Source: Marinobacterium arenosum (GTDB taxonomy: Bacteria; Pseudomonadota; Gammaproteobacteria; Pseudomonadales; Balneatricaceae). Taken from it: 64,000 nt of DNA. The stretch spans positions 62,001-126,000 of the forward strand of contig NZ_JAILYN010000004.1 in NCBI RefSeq assembly GCF_019795155.1, read 5' to 3'. Position 1 is the stretch's first letter, and each line of letters begins with the position of its first letter. Shown piece after piece: positions 18,159-28,600 of this stretch. The position numbers were made by a program, and so were the translations under genes. A model generated the notes under the pieces. The model had not been told where the DNA came from and made no database searches. It was given only the letters and a program-made list of their open reading frames with translations.

Positions 18159-18518
18159 ATGCTTTACATAACAAGAGATAAAGAGGGCGTTATTCAATCC
18201 ATCTCGCAAAGCAAGGACGACCGACACCGCGAGGAAATAGATCCCGAGCACCCGGAGATCATCAGTTTTCTGGATAATAACAACATCCCTCTCAACGAAC
18301 TAGGCGAGCTGAAGAGCTCCGATTCCGGATTTATTCGGGTGCTGGAGGACGTCATCGATATTCTGATCGATCGCGATATCATCCAGTTCACCGACCTGCC
18401 CGACGCGGCCCAGCAGAAACTGCTCGACCGCCGGGAGCTGCGTCAGCGACTGGTCTCCAGCCTCAGTACCAGCTCCACCCTGCTCGGCGAGGAAGACTCA
18501 CCGGAAAGCCTGATATAA
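18159..18518 (+). CDS. Small conserved protein of unknown function embedded in the Lap locus
   Basis: A 119-residue acidic soluble protein without signal peptide or membrane segment. It starts at ATG 18159, eight bases after AGGGG; a longer in-frame start at 18105 has no such site. The core SGFIRVLEDVIDILIDRDIIQFTDLPDAAQQKLLDRRELRQRL is helical and resembles a small family often mislabelled 'tryptophan synthase subunit beta-like' in gammaproteobacteria; that recollection is from memory. It has none of the PLP-enzyme features of TrpB. The gene lies on the opposite strand to all Lap genes, divergent from lapB (132 bases between starts) and ending 6 bases from the lapD stop. Its placement suggests a Lap-related role, which is inference. 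Confidence 0.75.
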   Translation: MLYITRDKEGVIQSISQSKDDRHREEIDPEHPEIISFLDNNNIPLNELGELKSSDSGFIRVLEDVIDILIDRDIIQFTDLPDAAQQKLLDRRELRQRLVSSLSTSSTLLGEEDSPESLI

Positions 18519-18524
18519 CCCCGT

Positions 18525-20435
18525 TCAAGCGCCCCCTCCCTCGTTGATATAACCCTGGAATCCGTCGATGCCGGTTTCCTGCAGCCGGTTCAGTTGCTGC
18601 TCGCTCTCCACCACCGTGGCATAGACCGGAATCGCCAGATTATGCACCGTATTGCAGACCCCGGTCAGCAATGTCAGGCTGGCGTCATCCTGCGCCCGAC
18701 AGATGGCGGGAGCAATCTTGACATAGTCCGGCCGTAGCCGGGCGACATAATCCAGCTCCAGGCCGCCGCCGGCCACGTTGTCGATGCCGAAACGCAGCTT
18801 CAGTGAGCGCAGGATCTGGACGAAACTGTCCACCGCCTCCGGCTCGCGCTGCAGATGGCTTTCCGGAAACTCGATGAACAGCGCCCCCGCCTGGCCGGCG
18901 GTCAACGCGGCCAGGCGGCTGATGAAACCGGTATCACGCATCGACGACAGCGACAGGTTCAGTACCAGCGGCGTCTCGCCCTGTTCCTGCAGGATCTTGT
19001 CCAGCACCGCCAGATCCAGCTCGGCGCCCAGGTTGAACTGCTCGATCACCGGAAGGAAGGCACCGGCCCTCATCTCCTGGCCCGATTCATCCAGCAGCCG
19101 GACATAGACCTCACTTTGCACCGCTGGGCCAGCCAGTGCCTGAACCACCGGCTGATGGCTCAGCGTCAGCGCGCGATCCGCAATGCGCCGGCGTAACAGT
19201 TCAACCCAGGCCTGACCGGTACGCAGGACATTGGCGGTATCCGGCGCGGCGGTGGACCAGACGAACCGATCCACCCCCAGCGCATCCACTTCCCGCAACA
19301 AGGTATCGACACGCGTCAACAGCGAGCCGACCCCGTCCTGGGACTCGACCAGGGTGCCGGCCAGGCTGAAATGCGCCTGCTCGGCCACCGCCCCCGGCAG
19401 CTGCAGAGCGGACAGCCGCTTGCTCAGTTCGGCCAGCGAGTGGCTCAGGTCGTCCGATGGCAGCACCGGCACCAGCACGCCAAATTCATACTCGGAGATC
19501 CGCCCGACCAGGCTGTCGGGCCGATCGAAATGCTGCCGCAGCAACCCGACCGCCTGCTGGATCAGGGCCAGCCAGTTCGGATAGCCGTAACTTTTACGGA
19601 CGGTCTCGCCCTTAAGCTGGCGTAGCGCGATAAAGGCATGGGTTTTCTCACCTTCGGCCTGGCGTGCCTCAAGCTCGTTCAACAGGTGCTGGCGGTTGGC
19701 AACACCGGTCTCCTCATCCTGTTGCAGCCGCTGGTGCAGGGCCTTCAGTTGGCGGGCATTGGCAGTGAAACGCTCATTGAGGATATCGCTCAGCCGGTTC
19801 ATCGCGAACACCACCCGCTTCAACTCCTGGGTGCGCGGCTCCGGCACCCGGTAGCTGAAATCCTTGTCCTCGATCGCTTGGGCCTGATGCTCGATCTGGC
19901 GCAACGGCCGAATAAGCACCCGCACCCCCAGCGAGCCGATCAACGCGATAACGACGAACAGCGAACCATAAAGCGCCAGCAGTTCCAGGCTCAGCTGCCA
20001 CAGCTGCTGCTGCACAAAGCCGGGATGCCCTTCGATGCGGATCTCGGCGGATTCGGTCCAGCCGCTGGCGACCGGAGCGCTGGCGAGCGCCGGTTCGATA
20101 TCGAACAGATTGATGAACCAGCCCGGTACACCCTCCGGGTCGGCCCGGTTTTCCCGTACCAGGGTCTCCTCGGTAGCGAAGATATCCACCGACATCCGGC
20201 GGTAGAAGGCACCATCGAAAGCCGCATTCAGGGTGACCTCGACCGCCGTCTTGTCCAGCGGCTCCAACAGCGGTGCCAGCCGCATACCCAGCGAGGTCAA
20301 GGCGCTTTCGGTATTGACCTGTGACTGGATCTGCAGCGATTCGGAGCTGGAGCGCACGTTGAGGAACAGCACCGCCGCCAGCGAGATCACCATGGTGAAC
20401 CAAAGCAGCAGTAATAACTGGCGATACAGTGTCAT
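18525..20435 (-). CDS. lapD: LapD-like c-di-GMP receptor (degenerate GGDEF-EAL)
   Basis: A 636-residue inner-membrane protein. It has TM1 (about 6-26), a periplasmic output domain (about 27-150), TM2 (about 152-172), HAMP (about 173-225), a GGDEF-like domain (about 235-395) and an EAL-like domain (about 400-636). The catalytic motifs are lost: GGDEF reads ISEYEF, EAL reads EVYVR, and the DDFG region reads GIDNVAGG. That is expected of a receptor that binds c-di-GMP and then sequesters the LapG protease through its periplasmic domain. AAGGTAA precedes the ATG. It follows lapG by 23 bases and so is co-transcribed with it. Confidence 0.92.
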   Translation of the reverse strand: MTLYRQLLLLLWFTMVISLAAVLFLNVRSSSESLQIQSQVNTESALTSLGMRLAPLLEPLDKTAVEVTLNAAFDGAFYRRMSVDIFATEETLVRENRADPEGVPGWFINLFDIEPALASAPVASGWTESAEIRIEGHPGFVQQQLWQLSLELLALYGSLFVVIALIGSLGVRVLIRPLRQIEHQAQAIEDKDFSYRVPEPRTQELKRVVFAMNRLSDILNERFTANARQLKALHQRLQQDEETGVANRQHLLNELEARQAEGEKTHAFIALRQLKGETVRKSYGYPNWLALIQQAVGLLRQHFDRPDSLVGRISEYEFGVLVPVLPSDDLSHSLAELSKRLSALQLPGAVAEQAHFSLAGTLVESQDGVGSLLTRVDTLLREVDALGVDRFVWSTAAPDTANVLRTGQAWVELLRRRIADRALTLSHQPVVQALAGPAVQSEVYVRLLDESGQEMRAGAFLPVIEQFNLGAELDLAVLDKILQEQGETPLVLNLSLSSMRDTGFISRLAALTAGQAGALFIEFPESHLQREPEAVDSFVQILRSLKLRFGIDNVAGGGLELDYVARLRPDYVKIAPAICRAQDDASLTLLTGVCNTVHNLAIPVYATVVESEQQLNRLQETGIDGFQGYINEGGGA

Positions 20436-20458
20436 AAGCCGATTACCTTGTATCCATC

Positions 20459-21154
20459 CTACTGAGAAAATTCCTGTTGGCGCTGGCGCAGCTCTTTCCA
20501 GAGACTCAGCCGGTCCGAGCTGCCGACCAATTTACCGATCCCTCGCGACTTGGTCAGCCAGAGATACTCGGCATTGAAACTGTAGATAGGCAAAAGATCC
20601 TTACGAAAGCGGGCTTTCTTGATTTTTGGATCGATATTATCCAATACCAGCGGCTCCGAACCACGCCGCTGATAATAGGTCAGCACCATATGATGCTGGT
20701 TAAATCTAACCGCCTTAACATACATCAGCCGCAACTTTTCCGACGGAACGCCCAACGCCACCAGGGTGTAATATTTAGCGATGGTGAAATCCTCGCAGTC
20801 ACCCGCTCCGCGACCGATGAACTCCACCGGCGTGGCCCAGTAGTCTTCCTGCTGCCAGATCTTGATATCGTCGGAGAACTGCAGCTGATTGAAGAAGTCG
20901 TTGACCGCCTCTAGCTGAGCTTCGACAGGCTGTTCTCGGTTCTGCTCGATCAGCGCCTGCCAGGCCAGGGTACGCCGGAATGCCTGGTCACCGAACTGCT
21001 GCTGGACGAACAGCGCGATCTTGGCGAAGTTCAACCCCTGGGTGGCCTTTACCTGCTGATACGCGAGCAGCAGGCCAAGCACCAGCATCAGCGGCATCGC
21101 CCAGCGGCGGTACAGGCTTAAGATTTGCGGCCGGACGGCACCGAGCCTTCCCAT
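20459..21154 (-). CDS. lapG: LapG-like periplasmic cysteine protease
   Basis: A 231-residue bacterial transglutaminase-like cysteine protease (BTLCP) with an N-terminal signal/anchor segment (about 17-33). The catalytic triad is visible: C120 in GAGDCEDF, H155 in QHHMVLTYY and D172 in VLDNIDP. The C-to-H and H-to-D spacings are close to those of characterised LapG (C135-H172-D189). When c-di-GMP is low it should cut the adhesin in its N-terminal retention module and release it from the cell. The gene sits between lapE and lapD in one minus-strand operon. Confidence 0.94.
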   Translation of the reverse strand: MGRLGAVRPQILSLYRRWAMPLMLVLGLLLAYQQVKATQGLNFAKIALFVQQQFGDQAFRRTLAWQALIEQNREQPVEAQLEAVNDFFNQLQFSDDIKIWQQEDYWATPVEFIGRGAGDCEDFTIAKYYTLVALGVPSEKLRLMYVKAVRFNQHHMVLTYYQRRGSEPLVLDNIDPKIKKARFRKDLLPIYSFNAEYLWLTKSRGIGKLVGSSDRLSLWKELRQRQQEFSQ

Positions 21155-21203
21155 TCATCAGCGCCCTTCGAGGAACAAGGAATCCGGCCCGCTGGCCGGC
21201 CAA

Positions 21204-22508
21204 TCACTTCGCCAGCAGAACTGACGTCAGCTTGCCTATGGCATTGAGTATCCTAACTTTTGCCGCTTCGTAGGTATAGTAAGCATCCATGTACTGGCTG
21301 TTGGAACGGAACACTTCGTTCTCCGCGTCCAGCAGGTCGATCAGGGTGCGCTTGCCCAGGTTGAACTCCTTGCGATAGGCATCGCGGGTCGCGCCCGAGG
21401 CATAGACGTACTCGGCCAGGAACTCGCGCTGCCGCGCCAGCGCATCGTAGGCCGCCCAACTGAGCCGAACCCCCTGCCGCGCCTGGCGCTGGGCATCGTC
21501 ATTCACCGCCCGCGCCTGCTCCACCTGCTGAGCAGCCGCCAGGTTGTTGGCTTTGTCGGCGCCGCCGCTGAACAGGTTCCAACGCATCTCCAACAGCACG
21601 GAATAACTCTCATCAACGCCCGCTGTGCCGCCGATCTCCTCGCCGTAGTCGCCTCCCACTACCAGATCGAGCTGCGGGTAGTAATTCGACTTGCTGCGCT
21701 TGTACTGGCTGCGGGCTTCATCGATATCCACAACGGAGGCCTGCACCGTATAGTTTTCGGTCACCGCCTGCCGTTCCGCCTCCTCCAGCGTTTCCGGCAA
21801 CAGCGTTTCGTCCAGTTCGAAGACGGTCAGCGTATCCGGCGGCAATGCGCCGACCACCCGCTGGTAATCGGTTTCGGCATCCACCAGGTTGTTTTCGGCA
21901 CTGACCAGGTTGGCATTGGCGCTGTTCAGCCGGCTGGAGATCTGCGACAGATCGGCCCGGGTGCCAACTCCCTGATCGACCCGGCTACGGATCTGGCTGT
22001 AGATCTCCTCGTGATTGGCCAGGTTCTCCGCCGCCAGGCCGTACAGTGCGCGCTGTTTCTGAAGATCCAGATAGGCCTGCGCCACCCGCAGCGCGACGTT
22101 CTCCCGTACTGCGGCCAGTTCCAGCTGGCGAGCCTCGGTAAAGTGCTCGTTACGCTCCACCTCGTACTGGGTATTGAAGCCATCGAACAGCATCTGCCGC
22201 GCTTCGAACCCCAGCCGACGGCGTTCCCAGGTGTCATCCTGCTCGTTGCGGGCCCGGGTGGTCGCATTGTTGACCTGCTCGGCACCGATATCGCCGGTGA
22301 TATCCAATGACGGCAGGTAGCTCGCCCGGGCAGCATCCAACCGACGCTCCCCTTCGACCGTCTGCGCCTGCGCCCGCAGGACATCCGGATGCCTGGCCAG
22401 TGCCTTGCCAATCACCTCGGCTAACTCGGCGGTCTCGGCCTGAGCCGCCGGCAGATAAGTACACAGACAAAACAGGGATAGTGCGGATTTCAGTTTCTTG
22501 ATCATCAT
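21204..22508 (-). CDS. lapE: TolC-family outer-membrane channel, LapE-like
   Basis: A protein of about 434 residues. A signal peptide (KKLKSALSLFCLCTYLPAAQA) is followed by two tandem outer-membrane-efflux repeats rich in coiled coil, e.g. LRVAQAYLDLQKQRALYGLAAENL, and RKEFNLGKRTLIDLLDAENEVFRS in the second half. The length agrees with TolC proteins of type I secretion. It is expected to form the exit duct for the adhesin, joined to LapB-LapC. It starts 118 bases after the adhesin gene and precedes lapG by 49 bases. Starts at 22508 or 22505 (two adjacent ATG) are both plausible. Confidence 0.92.
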   Translation of the reverse strand: MMIKKLKSALSLFCLCTYLPAAQAETAELAEVIGKALARHPDVLRAQAQTVEGERRLDAARASYLPSLDITGDIGAEQVNNATTRARNEQDDTWERRRLGFEARQMLFDGFNTQYEVERNEHFTEARQLELAAVRENVALRVAQAYLDLQKQRALYGLAAENLANHEEIYSQIRSRVDQGVGTRADLSQISSRLNSANANLVSAENNLVDAETDYQRVVGALPPDTLTVFELDETLLPETLEEAERQAVTENYTVQASVVDIDEARSQYKRSKSNYYPQLDLVVGGDYGEEIGGTAGVDESYSVLLEMRWNLFSGGADKANNLAAAQQVEQARAVNDDAQRQARQGVRLSWAAYDALARQREFLAEYVYASGATRDAYRKEFNLGKRTLIDLLDAENEVFRSNSQYMDAYYTYEAAKVRILNAIGKLTSVLLAK

Positions 22509-22626
22509 GTCCGTCAATACAACTCGTCCATTACTCGACTTTCACCAGCGATACGGCCAACAGCTCGGCACGACGCTAAGGCCTGCCATACGGAAGGCCC
22601 TCGCCGGCAGCACCTCAGCCGAACCT

Positions 22627-25600
22627 TCAGACCGGCGATTCGTCCACCCGGGTAGTCAGATCCACCACGACCGTTTCGGGCGGTGCGATATCGGCATTAA
22701 AGCTCTCGGCCGGGGTCGACGCGGCCGCTTCCTCATCGCTGCGGATCTCCGCCGCCTCTGCGCTGCTGCCCAATGCGCCATCCAGCAGGGCTTCCAGATC
22801 TTCCTCTTCGTCGACCAGCAGCTCACTGGTATCGACCACCACGGTGGTTTCGGTCACTTCATAGGAGGTCCAGACATCATCAGTGGTCGGCGAATCCTGG
22901 GTATCCTCCCAGACATGGCTTGAGCCATCCTGTTGGCCACTTCCGGCGTCCGCCGTCTGCTGCTCGTAAGCAGCACCCTCCGGGTTCAGCGCATCATGGC
23001 TGAAGAAAACGCGGTCGCTGGCATTCGCCGTTTCAACCGTATCGTCGCCCAGCGTAGCCGAGTAACCCGTTCCATTTTGTTCGAAACCGACGGTTGCTCC
23101 CTCCTGATAGCCGCTCACCTGGCCCGCCGAGGGCGAATCGGCATCCGGCAGGATGAACAGACCGAGCGAGTCGGCATCGCCCAGCAGCGAGTCGTCGCTG
23201 TCCAGGTACAGCTGTTTGGTTTGATCGATACCGTCACTGTCGCCATCGGTGAACGGCTCGCTGGCATCCTCTTCGACGATGACGCCGCCCAGCAATGTCT
23301 TGCCGCCGTCCGCACCGTCGGCTGCACTGTACACGCCCAGCCCGTTGTCGTATTCAGCGTCATAGGCGTGCAGGTTCACCGTCACATCGACCGCGCGTTG
23401 ATCAACACCATCCGTCAGCAGGTACTCGCCCTGGTGGCCGGTATCGTCCGAGCGCTCCAGCTGCTGCTGCGCGATGGTCAGCGTCTGGCTGTCGCTGCGG
23501 GTTTCACCGGTTTGCTGTTCGGTCGAGGTGGCGGTGAATTTGATCTCCGTCGACCCTGCCAGCGACGCGTCATCGACCACCAATTTCAGCTCGGCCAGCT
23601 GCTGGTTACTGAGCGTCGACAGGTCCACCACGCCCTGGTCGTTGGCGGTGAGCTCCTGACCACCAACCTTCAATCGAGCGCCTGCCGGCAGATTCGACGC
23701 GAACAGGCCGGCATATTCCGAACTGTCGCCACTGCGGATATCCAGATTCAGCGAAACCTCACGTTCCAAGCCGTCGTCGGCATCCGTTGCCAGGGTCTGG
23801 ATCGCCTCGGCAGTGACTTCCAGCTCCGGCGCATCCGCCACCGGGGTGACCCCGACGGTCAGCGAACTGCTCAAACTACGGCTGCCGTCGCCGTTAAGCT
23901 GGGTATAACTCAGTTCCGCCTCACCACTGAAGTCCTCCGCCGGCACCAGCACGGTGCCCTCATCGGTCTGATAGACGCTCAGTTCGGCCTGCTCGGCATT
24001 GCTGATCTCCACCGTGGCGGCATCCTGCAGGCTGAAGCCCTGACCTACCTGCTCGCCGAGCTGATCGGCACTGACCAGCAGTGAGCCGTCCTCGGCCATG
24101 GTCAGCTCTACCGGCGTGGTTTCATCGCCGTTCAGGGTAATCTCGATGGTCACGGTACTGGTTTCGCCCAGTGCACCATCCGAATCGATCGGCTGGTAAT
24201 CGAAGGAGTCGCTGGCCTCGACCTCAGTCTGCGCTTCGATGTATTTGATCTCGTAGTTCGAACCGTGCTCCGAGTTGGTAGTGAACTCCAGGCTGTCGAA
24301 CTCGGCATCCAGTACCAGCGTCGCTTCCAGCGGATCGGAAGAAACCTCGGCTTGGGCCACCACTTGGCCATTCAGGTAGGCGGTGACCTTGGCACTGGCC
24401 AGCTGGTCGCTGCCGATGTCGAAGTGGCCGCCGAGCCCATCCAGGCCGATCTCGGCCCCGTTCATGGTGTCGTTGTACTCGACCCTGATCAGGTCACCCT
24501 GGTTGATCCCCTGGCCTTCATCATCAGCCAGCCCCTGGCCGATATGATCAGCTTCGCCATCGTACTGCGCCAGTTTGCTGCCGATATTGCCGGAGCTCTG
24601 CTGGTCCTGCGCGTTCGAAGCGATCGATGTGGTGGCCGACAGGCCGCCATCCGTGCGCTTGGTCAGACTGTCTTCGGCACCGGATGCCGGCACTTCGCCC
24701 CAGTTATCCCGTGTCACCGAAGTTTCATCCTTGGTACCGAGCAGGATCTCGCCGCTGTCAGCCAGTTCGTCGCTGACCTGGTACTGCAGTGCATCCAGAG
24801 CGAAGGCCCGCGGCTGATCGTCCGACTCAGGATCGTACAGATCCTCGGCACTCAGCGCCTGGCCGTTATAGAGCAGCACACCGTTGGTTGGCAGCGTCAG
24901 GATCACCACCTGGGTAACCTTGCTGCTGTCGGCACCATCCTCGGTATCGGATACCTCGCCCTGCTCGGCAAAGGCGATATCGACCGCATCGCTGTCGCTG
25001 AGCTGAATGGTGAACGACTCGCTGACCGGCGGGGTATTGACGGCCGGCAGTACGTTAACCGCTTGCTGCGCGCTGTCGGTATTACCATCGGCGGTAGCGG
25101 CAACCAACCGGATCAACGGCAGGCTGCCGCCAGCGTTGACATGGGCCGCACCTGCCGCCGTCAGCACCACGGAGCCGACCTGCAACGCGTAGTAGCCGTT
25201 CGCATTGCTGCCGTCGGCAAAGTCGGTGGTGACCGCATCGCCATCGGCATCAGTGGCGGTAAAGGTTGCGACCCGCTGACCCGCGGCGGCTTCACCCTCG
25301 GTAAGCTCTTCCGCCGAGGTAATCTGCAGTACAGGCCCCACATTCACGCCGATCACGGTCAGCTGCACCTGGGCGGTATCGGTCTCCCCGGACTCATCGC
25401 TGACCGTATAGCCGAAGCTGACCGGCTTGATCTCGCCGGTGGCCAACCCCTGATCAGCGGCGCTGTAGCTGAAGCTGCCGTCGCTGTTCACCGTCAGCGA
25501 TCCGCCGTCGACGGCAACAGTGACACTGCCGTTCACCAGCGCATGACTTTCGTCGCCAACTTCAATGGCGGTAATTGCAATGCTGTCGCCGTCGGCATCA

Positions 25601-28600
25601 CTGTCGTTGGCCAGCAGATCCTGCTGGCTATCGAGAATATTCAGCGTCTGCCCTTCCAATACGGTATAGGGGCTGTTCACCGCCGCACTGCCCAAGGCGC
25701 TGATACCGGTGATAAAGAAGTCGGAGTTATCGGTGGTGTTGTCGGTATTGCCCTCGGTGGCAATCGCTTCCAGCCGCAGGCTATCGAATACCTTGCCAGC
25801 GGTATCGACCGCAGTGGTGAAGCTGTCGTCATCGGCATCGCTGATAGTACCGGTCGCCACCAACTGGCCATCCAGATAGGCGCTCCACTGCGCCAGTTCG
25901 CCACTGCCGAACTCGTTGGGGAACAGATGGGAGATACCCAGATTGGCTTCGGTAACATAGCCGTCGAACTCTATCAGCACCGCTTCCGAGGCATCCTCGG
26001 CGGCACTGTACTGGATCTGCTCCGCCGGGCCGCCGTTGGCATCGCCGGTCACGCCGATCTTATTACCATCGCCAAAGGTCAGCTCGGTCTCCTGCCCCTG
26101 CAGGTCATAGGCCTTGACCGTTACCCCCTGGGCCTGCCGGGCTTCGGCACTCCAGTTATCCTGATCTTGATTCTGATCACCCAGATCACCCAAGCCGATG
26201 GCGTAAGCCTCGCCAGCCGGATCGTCGACCGCCTCCGGGGCCTGGTTCTGCAGCTCCGCGCCTAGGTTCACCGTCAGGGTGGCGGTCGCCTCGCTGCCAT
26301 CGTAATCGACCACCGTGTAGGTGAACTGGTCGGAAATATCCGTGGCGACCGACGTGGTAACCGATGCCACTGAGTCAACGCGATAGTTGTCGTTGTTGCT
26401 GGAACTCTCAGACAGGGTAAAGGCGATATATCCGATATCGGTTTCCGAGCTGACGGTCACGCTGGTGATATTGTTGCCATTACCGGAGAACGCCAGTTCG
26501 GCGGCGATTTCATTGCCTTCGGCGTCAAACACCCGGATCGAGATATCGTCATTGCCGGTGGCGTTCTGCAGACCGGCGGTGACCTCTGAGGTGCCGGCGC
26601 CGAAGCTGAAGAGCAGCGCTTCCTGGCCATTGGCGTCCGTGTCGATCGGGTCATTGCTGCCGTTGTTGTTGCCTTCGTTGTCACCCACGCCCAGGCCGGA
26701 ACCGGCGCTTGATACATAGTCGGCGCTGGCGGCGGCCAGGTTGAGCTTGCCATTGACCAGCAGCGGATCGGAATCCCGCAGGCCCAGCGCCGAATCGGTC
26801 ATATTGAGACTGGCGGTGGTGGTTTCAGAAGCTGCCTGTTCGGACGGCGTATAGCTATAGCTGCCGTCGCTGGCGATGGTCAGTACGCCACCCTCGCCAG
26901 CAATCTGGACGGTGCCGTCGGCCGGAACCTCAACGGTGTCGTTGTCATTGGAGATCTGGGTCAGTCTCAGTGGCTGCGCATCGTTGCTGTCCAGCGAACT
27001 GTCATTGGTCAACACATTGCCGGTTACCGGTTCGCCGCCGACTTGCGCGTCAACCTGATCCAATTGGGCGGTAACCCCGGTATCGCTGATATTGAGGGTC
27101 ACAGTCACCCAGTTCGACGTGGATTCACCATCGCTGAGCTGATAGGTGAAGGAATCGACGACAGCTCCTTCGCTGTTGTCGACCACCGGTGCCGCATAGC
27201 TGAACTGACCGTTGCTCTGCATCACCACGGTACCACCCAGCGCGGTCACCAGCGTCAGACCATTACCGATGGACAGGTCTACCGCGCCGCTGCCGTCGCC
27301 ATCCTGTGCCAATGCCACCACCTGTAACTGGACCTGATCGGCCGGCTGATCGTTATCCAGCACGCTGAACTGCGCCGAGGTCTGCTCGCCCTCAGTCACA
27401 TTCAGGCTGTCGGCCTGTGGGCTGAATGACTCGGCCAGCACAACCGGCACGGTTACCGAGGCAGACGCACTGTTATCGTTCGCCAGTTCGTAGCCATCAT
27501 CGGACGGTTGCTCAGTAGCTACCGCCGTCACCTTCAGTTCAAAGTTGCCAGCAGATTCCGGCGCGATCAGTTGCAGTCCATCGAGTTGCGCCGGCGTCAG
27601 CGTCCAGACACCGTCCTGCTCGCTACCCGCCGACAGACGCGCGCCGTCCGGCAGGTTCTCAACACGGACCAGCAATGACTCGCTACCATCCTGATCGACC
27701 AACGCGGTGGTAATATCCAGCGCCACGCTGACCATGCCCGATTCAACATCGCCCAGGTCCTGGGTCAGCTCGATATTATCCAGGAACATGCCGCGGCCCT
27801 GATCAACCGCCCAACCTGCAGCACTGAATTCGATCTGCATCGACTCGCCAGTGCCGACGAAGGTCAGCGTATGGCTGGACCATTCATTGCCAGAGTTACC
27901 GGAACCATCCGCAGACACTGTTGCCAGTACCTGATCACCGACGCTGACGTCGACCTTGTTCACCCAGTCGCTGTAGCCCGCGCGCGGCGAGTAGTCGAAG
28001 GTCAGCGTATAGACCGCCCCTTCCACGGTATCCACCGTGCGGTAGATATTTTCCGCATCCGGGAACGGATGGTTATGACTGGGATCTTCGTTCAGCTCGA
28101 TATAGTCGCCTGCACCATCACCACTCCACATTTCGATCTTGTCGGAGCTGGTCTGCCAGCCATCCACCGAATCGACAAAGTCATCGGAGCCACTATTACC
28201 GAAGGTGGACTGGAAAACAGTCGAAGTCCCGCCATCCACCACAATCGGCTCCGGCTCGCCCAGCTCGACCGCCAATATCGGCTGGTCGGCCACCGCATTG
28301 ACCGCGACCGTCAGCGGGGCGACGGTCTCGGCCCGGTCACCGGTCTCCTCGACCGTGCTAACGGCAACCACGCTCAGCTCGAAGTCAACATCGCTGTGCA
28401 GCGGCGGCTTGATCTTCAGCCCTGCGAGATCATCCGGATTCAGCGACGCCACCCCGTTCGATACAGCAAGCTCACCTTGGGCATTGCTGAGGGTCGCCCC
28501 ACTTGGAATACCGCGAATCTCGATGGACAGAGACTCCGTAGCATCGGTCAACTCGGCGCTGATCGACAGCGCAATCGCCTCGTCCTCATCGCCCTGGGCC

